49,776 bases of DNA from Saprospiraceae bacterium (GTDB lineage: Bacteria; Bacteroidota; Bacteroidia; Chitinophagales; Saprospiraceae): NCBI GenBank assembly GCA_020629035.1, contig JAHDEC010000027.1, forward strand, positions 1 to 49,776, in the 5' to 3' direction. Under the pieces are notes generated by a model that made no database searches, was not told where the DNA came from, and saw nothing but the letters and a program-made list of their open reading frames with translations. Shown piece by piece: positions 35,809-44,500 of the stretch (positions within the stretch are counted from its first letter, which is position 1; every line of letters begins with the position of its first letter). The position numbers and the translations under genes were made by a program.

Positions 35809-37005
35809 ATGAAAGAAAAATTGAGGCTTGAAACCCTGATGGTGATGGAAGCTAAGGATCAAAAAAAGAACACTCCTCATGTTTTACCTATATATGCTAG
35901 CTCAGCCTTTGGATTTGAAAATATCGAGCATGGAATAGAAGTCTTTAAAGATCCAGCATCATCACATATTTATTCTCGGTTTGCTAATCCCACGGTGGAT
36001 ACCGTAGCCAAAAAGATTGCTGATCTTGAGTCATACGGAATAGAAGGAGAACATTTTGCCTTACTATGCAATAGTGGAATGTCTGCCATACACACCCTCC
36101 TCACAGCGCTTTTAAAAACAGGTGATACTATTCTAACACAGGCCAATATTTATGGTGGAAGCTCTGAATTAATGACCAAAGTATTAGGTGATTTTGGAGT
36201 GAAAACGATATTTACAGACTTACGGGATTTAGATACGGTGGATAATTACTTGAATAATGATCCTAGCATTCGGGTAATCTACTTCGAAACACCTGCTAAC
36301 CCTACATTGTCCTGTGTAGATATGAAGAGCCTAGTCCAATTAGCGAAATCGTATAATTGCCTTAGTGTTTCTGACAATACTTTCGCTTCACCAGCTTTAC
36401 AACGGCCACTAGACTTTGGTGTTGATTTCGTGTTACATTCAACAACCAAGTACCTAAACGGACATGGCAACGGTATGGGAGGAGCCATCATTGGGAAACA
36501 AGACTACTATCAGCAAGTTTGGGGAAAATATAAACTTATAGGTACCAATCCAAGCCCTTTCGAATCCTGGTTACTGCACAATGGTTTAAAAACTTTAGCA
36601 CTCAGAATGGAAAAACACAGTGATAATGCCATGTCTTTAGCTACATTTTTAGATAAGCACCCTAAAGTTTCGGTAGTCAATTATCCTGGTTTAAGCAGTC
36701 ATCCAGATCATAGCATAGCAAAATCACAAATGTCCAAATTTGGTGGTATGATGAGTTTTGAATTGAAAGGTGGATTAGAGGAAGGGAAGCGATTAATGAA
36801 TGGTGTAAAGATTTGCAAACTGGTTCCGACATTGGGAAATGTCGATAGTCTCATTTTACATCCTGCTTCCATGTCTCATTTACATGTGGATAAAGAACTG
36901 AGACTAAAGGCTGGGATAACAGATGGTTTAATCAGGCTTTCTGTGGGTATCGAGCATATCGAGGATTTAAAAGCGGATTTAGGACAAGCGCTTGATGCGC
37001 TTTAG
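35809..37005 (+). CDS. Cys/Met-metabolism PLP-dependent enzyme (methionine gamma-lyase / O-acetylhomoserine sulfhydrylase type)
   Basis: About 398 residues from ATG 35809, beginning MKEKLRLETLMVMEAKDQK as homologs do; the in-frame GTG at 35737 would add an unrelated AT-rich segment. Fold-type I PLP motifs: IYSRFANPTVDTV, SGMSAIHTLL, YFETPANPTLSCVD, SDNTFASP, and the Schiff-base lysine K214 in HSTTKYLNGHGN. PSLGNVDSL-type (here VPTLGNVDSLILHP) and IRLSVGIEH complete the active site. The reaction could be gamma-elimination of methionine, or sulfhydrylation with O-acetylhomoserine; the sequence alone does not decide. Single gene, divergent from the RluD operon. Confidence 0.85.
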   Translation: MKEKLRLETLMVMEAKDQKKNTPHVLPIYASSAFGFENIEHGIEVFKDPASSHIYSRFANPTVDTVAKKIADLESYGIEGEHFALLCNSGMSAIHTLLTALLKTGDTILTQANIYGGSSELMTKVLGDFGVKTIFTDLRDLDTVDNYLNNDPSIRVIYFETPANPTLSCVDMKSLVQLAKSYNCLSVSDNTFASPALQRPLDFGVDFVLHSTTKYLNGHGNGMGGAIIGKQDYYQQVWGKYKLIGTNPSPFESWLLHNGLKTLALRMEKHSDNAMSLATFLDKHPKVSVVNYPGLSSHPDHSIAKSQMSKFGGMMSFELKGGLEEGKRLMNGVKICKLVPTLGNVDSLILHPASMSHLHVDKELRLKAGITDGLIRLSVGIEHIEDLKADLGQALDAL

Positions 37006-37136
37006 CTTTGCAGCGCAGAAGAAGCTTGTTGTTCTTTCGCAGATCGTTATAGAGACTAGTAATGAAAATAATTCATCATAGAATGAAATCAAACTTCTTG
37101 GAGCAGTCCTAACAGATAGTATCCGAAATTAATTAC

Positions 37137-37691
37137 TCATACGTTTATTTTTAGTTTCCTTAGATCCCATTCACTTGGATTTATTCCTTCGTCAATACTT
37201 TTTCCTATTTGATCGATTAGATCCTTTACTGAGATATCAGCGTTATTAGTAGTATCTATCCGTGCACCTTTATCGTATAGGTATTCAATTATTTTTGCTT
37301 CTTCGTCATTTCCTCGGTAATCATGACATGCATTCCAAAAGGCGGTATTTCCGTATTCATCTCTTAGATTGATGTCTATACCATTTTCAACAAGCACTTG
37401 AGTTAATTGAAAATTTGCTGGAAATCCAACTGCAAAATGCAAAGCTGAGTAAAAGCCTTTTTCTTTGTTTGATTGTTGATTAATGTCTACTCCTGCACTT
37501 AGGAAAAGTGATATAATCTCATGTGGATTTAAGTCCGTATCCCTAGCATTTATGATATAGTAGTGGAATAAACTTAATCCAGTTTTTTTACTCTTTGAAT
37601 TTAACAATTTATGAGTTGCACTTTTAAGCTTCATAATATTATTATCAATTAGTAGGGATTGTCCTTTTTTGTATGGATCAAAAAAAATCAT
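37137..37691 (-). CDS. Ankyrin-repeat protein
   Basis: 184 residues with three or four ankyrin repeats: EIISLFLSAGVDINQQSN, FYSALHFAVG with LTQVLVENGIDINLRD, YGNTAFWNACHD, and IIEYLYDKGARIDTTN. No signal peptide, so probably cytoplasmic, a protein-binding module. Ankyrin proteins of this size are often immunity proteins or effector partners in contact-dependent toxin systems, and an Imm51-like gene lies 1.5 kb away, but no toxin is adjacent. Convergent with the PLP-enzyme gene across 131 nt. ATG start. Exact role unknown. Confidence 0.8.
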   Translation of the reverse strand: MIFFDPYKKGQSLLIDNNIMKLKSATHKLLNSKSKKTGLSLFHYYIINARDTDLNPHEIISLFLSAGVDINQQSNKEKGFYSALHFAVGFPANFQLTQVLVENGIDINLRDEYGNTAFWNACHDYRGNDEEAKIIEYLYDKGARIDTTNNADISVKDLIDQIGKSIDEGINPSEWDLRKLKINV

Positions 37692-37911
37692 TGTGTTGTT
37701 TTTAGTCTCTCAAATCAATTTAATTGGCCATTTTTGATTAGTATTCCAATTGTTTTAATCTTTGTATGATTAAGATACAAATTTCCATAAAGGACAGCTT
37801 ATTCCTATATCTATCATAATTATGGCCTCTTTTTCGAGTAGAAAAACAGAACATCATTAGCTGAAATAAGCAGTATTTTATAAGTAAATAGGATAAAAAA
37901 CATCCAACAAT

Positions 37912-39018
37912 ATGAAAAAACTTCTTTGGTGTATCTGCCTTTGCTCCATTATTTCGTGTTCTAGGACAACTATAAAACCTACAAAGGGGATAGATGAAAT
38001 GCTAGCCATAAACCCAAGCTATTTCGAATTGATAAAGAGTTACACTAAACCTTTTCCTGATAACACAGAGCTGTCCATTGCTATCATCGATCACGGAGAA
38101 GTAAGTTATATAGGTGTAAAAAAAATGGACAATGTATTAGTTAAAATACAAAATGAAAATAAGGTATTTGAAATCGGATCTATTAGTAAAGTATTTACTT
38201 CAAATCTTCTAGTAAAGCTAGAGCACCAAAAAAAGCTTTCGACAGATGATCAGCTCAGCAAATATTTGGGACCCACTAATCAAGTAGACTCACAAATCAC
38301 TTTACAACATTTAGCTAATCATACCGCTGGATTAGAAAGACTACCTAGTAATTTAAATCTATTTACAGTGGATATTAGTAACCCTTACAAAGATTATGGA
38401 GAAGAACAACTGCTAGCCTTTTATTCGGATTCAATAGCATTGAGCAATAAACCGGGTACTAGTTATAATTACACTAACCTCGGTTCAGGAACTTTAGGCT
38501 ATGTGCTAACACGAGCTTCTGGATCAAGCTATGAAACATTACTCCAAGAGCATATATGTGGTCCATTAGCTATGGAGCAAACCACCAGCTTAAAAAGTAA
38601 TATCGCAAACGAATTAGTGCCTGGCCAGAACCCCAAAGGTGATGTGGTTGGTAATTGGGACATGAATGTTTTACTGGGTGCAGGTGGTTTGTACTCATCA
38701 GCAAAAGATCTTGCAAGCTATGCAAAGGCGCAATTTAATAAGTCGGACAATCTATTTTCATTAAGTCATAAACCCAGCTTTACAGTTAATGAAAACATGA
38801 AGATGGGTTTAGGCTGGCATATCTTAAAAAGGAGATATAATTGGCTTTGGCATAATGGCGCATCTGGAGGCTACTCCTCATCGATTACTATAGAAAAAAG
38901 AACGCATAATGCCATCATTATACTGTCTAATGTTTCGGCTTTTCACCGAAAAAAAGAAAATATAGATCAGTTAGGATTTGAATTGCTCAAGGAGTTAAGT
39001 ATCGAGCTTGTAAATTAG
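37912..39018 (+). CDS. Serine hydrolase, class C beta-lactamase-like lipoprotein
   Basis: 368 residues. Lipoprotein signal MKKLLWCICLCSIISCS (lipidated Cys16 likely). The three active-site motifs of the family are present: S90-x-x-K93 in IGSISKVFTS, Y187-x-N189 in YNYTNLGSG, and H314-x-G316 in WHNGASGGY, the counterpart of KTG. The fold covers AmpC beta-lactamases, DD-peptidases and esterases; HNG in place of KTG and the family background favour a peptidase or esterase over a true antibiotic-hydrolysing enzyme. Envelope-anchored. Monocistronic. It interrupts the run of small accessory genes. ATG start. Confidence 0.88.
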   Translation: MKKLLWCICLCSIISCSRTTIKPTKGIDEMLAINPSYFELIKSYTKPFPDNTELSIAIIDHGEVSYIGVKKMDNVLVKIQNENKVFEIGSISKVFTSNLLVKLEHQKKLSTDDQLSKYLGPTNQVDSQITLQHLANHTAGLERLPSNLNLFTVDISNPYKDYGEEQLLAFYSDSIALSNKPGTSYNYTNLGSGTLGYVLTRASGSSYETLLQEHICGPLAMEQTTSLKSNIANELVPGQNPKGDVVGNWDMNVLLGAGGLYSSAKDLASYAKAQFNKSDNLFSLSHKPSFTVNENMKMGLGWHILKRRYNWLWHNGASGGYSSSITIEKRTHNAIIILSNVSAFHRKKENIDQLGFELLKELSIELVN

Positions 39019-39255
39019 TTAGGTGTCACATACCCAAGTTATTTTAAGATCATTAGTTAAATCTATTGAATTTTGGAAATTTCAAGAATTATATTTTATC
39101 GTGTTTAAAATTTATATCAAAGTTTCTCAAATTTTATAAATAAAATCAACCTATTAGAATCACCATAAAAAACAGCTGTTATCAAAAATTTTATAAGTCA
39201 CCATATTTTAGTTATCAGTATAACATTTGCCATTTTTATTTCATTTTGGAATTCA

Positions 39256-39663
39256 ATGCCAAACTCAAAAAATCAAAAGCCAATGTTTGAAGAAATAAAT
39301 AAAATAATAATAGACAACCGATCTCCTATGAGAGGTCGAATTCATGAAATTGAATTCAATAAATTTAGATTAGATTATTATGATATATACGAAGAAGATT
39401 CAAGTATGCAGTACTTGATGAGCAAGCAACTTCAAGGTGGAGGAGAAACTTGGTATGGAATCATTAATCAAGCTATTAAATTTGTCAATCCTAGTCTAAA
39501 TAATGGTGTAGACTTTGATCCGGAGGCAGATGGCTTGGCAATCTGGTCAAATAACAAATCAAAACTTGAACAAATATCAAGGTTGATAAATGTGATCAAG
39601 ACTGAAGAAAGTTTCCTAGTCAATTGTGTGGAAACAGCGAAAATAACAGGGACCATAGAATAA
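39256..39663 (+). CDS. Imm51-like immunity protein candidate
   Basis: 135 residues, no signal peptide. The C-terminal half resembles the Imm51 pattern: a Trp-containing helix (TWYGIINQAIKFVNPSL), then VDFDPEADGLAIWSNN where DPEA and a following aromatic-Ser are characteristic, then a helix KSKLEQISRLINVIKTEES. Imm51 proteins neutralise nuclease-type toxins in polymorphic or contact-dependent systems. No toxin gene is adjacent, so it may be an orphan immunity gene. Assignment is by eye and should be treated as a hypothesis. ATG 39256; a second ATG at 39283 would also fit. Flanking DNA is very AT-rich. Confidence 0.6.
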   Translation: MPNSKNQKPMFEEINKIIIDNRSPMRGRIHEIEFNKFRLDYYDIYEEDSSMQYLMSKQLQGGGETWYGIINQAIKFVNPSLNNGVDFDPEADGLAIWSNNKSKLEQISRLINVIKTEESFLVNCVETAKITGTIE

Positions 39664-39736
39664 GTATCTTGGCTACTTAAATGCTAAACCATCTGATGAA
39701 GTCGCATGATTCGAATTGATAGTTAACAAGTTTCTA

Positions 39737-40279
39737 TCAATACGCTGTAAATGCTTTATAAAACCATTTATTTGAAATGATAGAATCTTGTAGTTCACCT
39801 ATGATTTTCTGTGCTTTTACATGCTCAGTTCTAATGACCATTTTATTTGACTTCCAGAAAAAACTTAGGATTATTCCAAAGTCATTCACAAAAAAGTGAT
39901 TTGATGAATTATCCTCTGCAATCCCATTAAAATGATATTTAATAACTGTCATTTCTTTACCATCAATTTCAAATATTTTTTTCCCAATTATTTTTGTGCT
40001 TGCTTCATCTCCTTTTGTGTCATAAAATGAAATTGAACAATTAATCGGCTTATTAGGATTGCAAAATCTATACTCTTCTACCATTGGATTTTCAATATTC
40101 ATCAATTCCATTCTGTACAAAAAGTCATCATTTTGATTTAATTGAAAACTATCATTTCTGTTGAAACTGTGATAAAGCAATTCACCCGTGAAAAAATCAC
40201 ATTCATAATTTAATTGAGTTGAATGTTTACACGCTGCCATTAATATCAAAGTTGATACAAGTACAATTTTGGGATCCAT
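39737..40279 (-). CDS. Hypothetical lipoprotein
   Basis: 180 residues. The start MDPKIVLVSTLILMAACKHS gives a lipoprotein signal with lipobox LMAAC (Cys17). The rest is beta-rich and charged (ISFYDTKGDEASTKIIGKK, YHFNGIAEDNSSNHFFVND), with two Cys at CNPNKPINC that could pair. Not recognised. The 34-nt overlap with the upstream gene on the same strand is long, suggesting either coupled translation or that the upstream gene is a truncated remnant. ATG start; the next Met is inside the signal peptide, so the start is firm. Confidence 0.6.
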   Translation of the reverse strand: MDPKIVLVSTLILMAACKHSTQLNYECDFFTGELLYHSFNRNDSFQLNQNDDFLYRMELMNIENPMVEEYRFCNPNKPINCSISFYDTKGDEASTKIIGKKIFEIDGKEMTVIKYHFNGIAEDNSSNHFFVNDFGIILSFFWKSNKMVIRTEHVKAQKIIGELQDSIISNKWFYKAFTAY

Positions 40280-40665
40280 TTTTCTTGGTTTGAAGGATTG
40301 ACTACATTCTCAATTTCGAACATATAAATTTTGAAATTTGGATTATTTGACTGAATCCTTAATGGCTCTTTAGTCGCAAAGTCGGAGTGATTAACAATTT
40401 CGTTTCCAGAATTCCAAATTGATACTACTGAAGTACTAAATGTTGGAATTTCTTCATCCTCAAATTTTATGCTTATCTCCTGTATTCCTTTTAGTCTTTC
40501 CGACAAAAGTTTAATTGTTTTAGAGTTATATTGAACTATTCTTGTTCGTCTGCCAATGATAAATGTTATGAAAGTTGAAACTATACCTACTATAGCCAAA
40601 ACAAGAAATATCACATTAATCCAAAAATTATTTCCTTCGAGCAAAAGTTTTAAATTATCTAACAT
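40246..40665 (-). CDS. Hypothetical membrane-anchored protein, possibly truncated
   Basis: 139 residues. One N-terminal membrane helix (about 15-37, WINVIFLVLAIVGIVSTFIT) followed by basic residues GRRTR, then an Ig-like soluble part (ISIKFEDEEIPTFSTSVVSI then WNSGNEIVNHSDFATKEPLR). Many Bacteroidota proteins with this beginning run on for 100 or more further residues. This one stops abruptly inside the next gene (34-nt overlap), so it may be shortened by a frameshift. Not assigned to a family. ATG start. Upstream, 40666-40925 holds no convincing gene. Confidence 0.55.
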   Translation of the reverse strand: MLDNLKLLLEGNNFWINVIFLVLAIVGIVSTFITFIIGRRTRIVQYNSKTIKLLSERLKGIQEISIKFEDEEIPTFSTSVVSIWNSGNEIVNHSDFATKEPLRIQSNNPNFKIYMFEIENVVNPSNQEKWIPKLYLYQL

Positions 40666-40925
40666 ATTTACTGTTTATAAGAATTATATTGACTGTTGTA
40701 TTTTAGAGTGTATAGAATTCCATTTTTGATTATCACTAATACTATATAATCACAACATATCTGCAATTCCCCATATATAGGCCTGTTATCACTATCTGAA
40801 ATGTTTTTTTAAACAAGAACCTGATGGTTATATGCGAAATTTTAGACGTCTAAGCTATTCAATCCTCAAGTTCTTTCCCTTCATCTATTTTCCTAAAGCG
40901 GTTCCAGATCGCTGGTTAGCCATGC

Positions 40926-41441
40926 TTATTCCTCTTCACTAATTACTCCTCTTACACCTAATTCTACAGCCCTAAGATTTTCAATCTTTCCGTTGCTGAT
41001 TTCAAACTTGAGCAAGGTTCGAAATTTGTGAAAACCTACATGACCACAAGCACCAGGATTCATATGGATAAGATTAAGTTTTTTGTCTTTCATAACCTTC
41101 AAGATATGGCTATGACCACAAATGTATAGATCGGGTTTTTCGCTTCTCAGTATCGCTCCTACTCGCTTTGTATATCTACTTGGATATCCGCCGATATGTG
41201 TCATAAAGACCTTTAAACCTTCAATTTCAAAGCTTTGATTGTGCGGAGCTATTTCTCGAATTTTAGGACCATCGATATTTCCATAAACCATGCGACTTGT
41301 ATAATTTTCTTCTATAAAGTGCACAATAGGAAGTGTACCTAAATCTCCTGCATGCCAGACCTCGTCACAATCTGCAAGATGTTTGATCACATCTTCTGCA
41401 AGTGAGTCGGCATGAGTATCAGAAATAAGACCAATTAACAT
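40926..41441 (-). CDS. YfcE/MJ0936-type metallophosphoesterase
   Basis: 171 residues, single-domain. Metal-binding motifs in order: LISDTHAD (D-x-H), VWHAGDLG (GD), VYGNIDG (GN instead of GNH/GNCD), VFMTHIGGYP (H), and ICGHSHILK (GHxH). YfcE-class enzymes hydrolyse phosphodiesters with manganese; natural substrates are unclear. MNPGACG and LLKFEISNGKI complete the fold. It lies downstream of the giant-protein terminator on the same strand, so it needs its own promoter in 41442-41470 or read-through. ATG start. Confidence 0.9.
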   Translation of the reverse strand: MLIGLISDTHADSLAEDVIKHLADCDEVWHAGDLGTLPIVHFIEENYTSRMVYGNIDGPKIREIAPHNQSFEIEGLKVFMTHIGGYPSRYTKRVGAILRSEKPDLYICGHSHILKVMKDKKLNLIHMNPGACGHVGFHKFRTLLKFEISNGKIENLRAVELGVRGVISEEE

Positions 41442-41470
41442 GAATACAATTTATGGCACTAAGGTAAAAT

Positions 41471-41502
41471 AAAAAACGCCGGTTAACATCAGTCAACCGG
41501 CG
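41471..41502 (-). terminator. Intrinsic terminator after the giant T9SS protein gene
   Basis: On the minus strand CGCCGGTT (41502-41495) pairs with AACCGGCG (41484-41477) across a 10-nt loop and is followed by TTTTTT (41476-41471). It lies 22 nt after the stop of the giant-protein gene and should separate it from the phosphodiesterase gene. Confidence 0.9.
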
Positions 41503-41524
41503 CAATATAAACCCATTGTTTACA

Positions 41525-44500
41525 CTATTTCAATAAAACCATCTTTTTCATCTGGCTAAAGTCACCTGACTCTACTCGATAAATTAAGATTCCGTTTTGA
41601 TCAATTTTATCAGCTTCAATCTCGAAAGATTGGAAACCTTTTGCAAAGCTGTTAGACTGTTCTAATAACACTCTTCCTGCAGCATCATAAACCGTTAAGT
41701 TTACTTCTGCATTTTCCGGTGTGTAGAACGGTATCATAGAAACATTGCTAAACGGATTCGGCTCGTTTTGGTACAATTCGAATCCTTTTTCAGTACTGCT
41801 TACATCATCTCTGTAATTAAGATCTAACTCGCTGATGCTTAAATCTTGGTTGTAGATTTCTGCTTCAACTGTATTAGTGATACTTAATAGATCAGATAAA
41901 GTACCTGCTTCTTTAGCTTTAAAAGTCAAACTAAATAAAGCTTCATTTTCGTTTATATGTAATCCTTGAACATAGTCAGCACTGATGGCAAAATGACCTG
42001 CTTTACTTACTACATTCCAATCATTTAATGATACTAAATTCCCTTCATAAGAAACGAGTTCCATTACATTCTGATCGAAGCCTAAACTTGCTTGCAAACC
42101 TACAGTTTGGATAGATTCAGCAGCATTGAAACTTACCGTAAACTGCTCTCCAGCAGCAAATGATCGATCTTCAATGTTTAAATCATAACTGATGTTAGAT
42201 CTTGTTTCTGCATCGTCTCCAGTAAATCCTTCCATTACCGATCCGTTTACATCACCTGTTTTCACCGCAATAAACTCCGCGTTAGTGATATCCACATACA
42301 TACTTGGAATAGTAAAGGTTCTTGCATAATCCCAAGGTGTATTCGGATCCAAGAATACATGGTTTGCATTTACAAATGTCCATGACTCGTTATTTGGATA
42401 GTCAGCAGTAACTCCTAAGATTAATCGTCTTATATCTAATAAATCAAGTGCTGTAATATCTTCTGAATTATTAACATCAGCTGCAATAATTTTGTATGGA
42501 GAATCAAGATCTTTGAATCCCAAAATATGCTGCTGAATGATCACGATATCCAAGGTAGATACACCATTTAATGGGTGTATATCATTCTCAGGATCTACCT
42601 CATAAGCATCATAAAATTCTACTGATTCAAAACTGTAATCTCCTTCTTCATCTGTAGCTTCTACTAATGAGTTGTTTACTTGATCTTCATGTAATGCAAC
42701 ATCAAAAGATTCTAAACCTATAAAGTCCTCGTTATATACTTTACCTTGGATTCTTGCCATATCATCTGCATCAAGACATACATCTTTATTATCTTGAATT
42801 TCCAATGTTACTGCACAGAATTCAGACATGCCTCCTTCATCTATCACATAAACATTCAAGTCAAATGTTTGTCCAATACCGTTTTCAATATCGTCACAAT
42901 CATAATCTAACGCAGGAGTATTTCCATCTTCTGTAAATGAGAAACTTAAATCCTCATCTGATCCACAACCAGCCTCACTCTTGATATCAAAATCTGAAGC
43001 CCATATTTCAGCTACACCATTGTTACCCATTCCAATAATAAGATGTGCTCTACAAATCGGTGTAGGACCATTAGTTCCTGTTACCGTAAATGTATACATA
43101 CACATTTCATCATTTCCACAAGCATCAGTAGCTGTAAATTTAACTTTATGAGTACCTACTGGGTATGTACCACTAGCATCGTTTCCAACTCCGTCAAAAT
43201 CGTATGATCCATTATTACCTGCATCTATCTGCCATGTATACGTCAGTTGAGATCCTGGCGTACAACCATCAGAGTCGATAGCAACTGCTACTAGACTTAC
43301 TTCAGCCTCACAGCTAAATCCACCCGCAACCGTAATGTTCTCACAAGATGAAGTGAATACAGGACCAGTTGCACTGTTAATGTGTATTAATTGTTCACAA
43401 GTAAATACACCCTCAGTCGGATTATCTACATCGTATCTACACCAATCGATAATAGTCCAAACTCTCTTGAAAGTCGAGCAATAAGGACTTACATACCAAT
43501 CACTCACAGGTACATCATCATAAGACATAACTAAATCAGAACAACTAGAGTTGTTAGATAAACTTGGTTTACCACCAATTACATCTGGTGAAGTAGAACC
43601 ATTACAACCATCTACAACTATATCGTCTGGACAATCTATATCAGCTGTTCCAAAAGGATCGTTATTTACTACATCTATACTTAAAGAACAAGTCTTAATA
43701 GTTGTTCCTGTGTTTGAATTTCTCACAGTAACTGTTCTTGTTATAGTACCTACTCCACAATCTAAAGTTCCAGAATAAGCAACAGACTCAGAAGTTGGCA
43801 CTGAACAATCAGAATCATACGAAATAGTTACATCTGGGAATGTTCCCACTGTGTAATCCTCTCCGCAATCTACATCTGGTAGTGATCCTGTAGGACAAGT
43901 AACTGATGCTGAAATATCACCGGTTACATTTACTACACCCGTACATTCATCTGTGTTACCTTCATTATCCGTAACCTTTAACATTACTTGGATATCGGTT
44001 CTATCTAAATCATCACAACAGAAAGTTACGAAGTCACCATACTCAAGATCTTCTTCTAAATCATCACAGTGCTCATTAACTCGCTTAATCATGTAGTTTA
44101 CTATCGAACCACAAGGATCGATACTATTATCATCTAGCTGAGTCTCTCCATACATAGTTGCTGTATGATCTGGACCTAGTTCAATAATCGTATTTGCTTC
44201 ACAAACTGCATGTGGGTTCTGAGAACCTTCTACTTTTGCTTCAGTGAAACACTCAGTAGAGTTTCCACAACCATCAGTGACAACAAACTTTAACCAGTAA
44301 GGTCCAACAGGTAAATCTTCAATGGTATAACCTCCAGATCCAATGCTCACTACTCCATCACTAGAGTAAGGTCCTGATAATGGATCACCTGATTCGTCTG
44401 CTCCTAACCATTCTACTGTAAACGTTACATTAGCATCAACATCACAAACACACATTGGCTCAGCGATTACTAAATCAGCTAAACAAGTGTGAAGGTCAGC

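Noticed and set aside
36986-37002. Hairpin AAGCGC-TTGAT-GCGCTT at the end of the PLP enzyme gene as a terminator
   Set aside because: The six-base stem lies inside the coding sequence up to the stop and has no following run of T.
37912-39018. Antibiotic-resistance beta-lactamase
   Set aside because: The motif triad is that of the wide class C/esterase/DD-peptidase group with HNG instead of KTG; nothing supports drug hydrolysis specifically.
40885-40923. Twelve-codon minus-strand open frame starting ATGGCTAACC after the phosphodiesterase gene
   Set aside because: Too short, no recognisable peptide, and stops soon appear in the continuing frame; probably chance or a decayed fragment.
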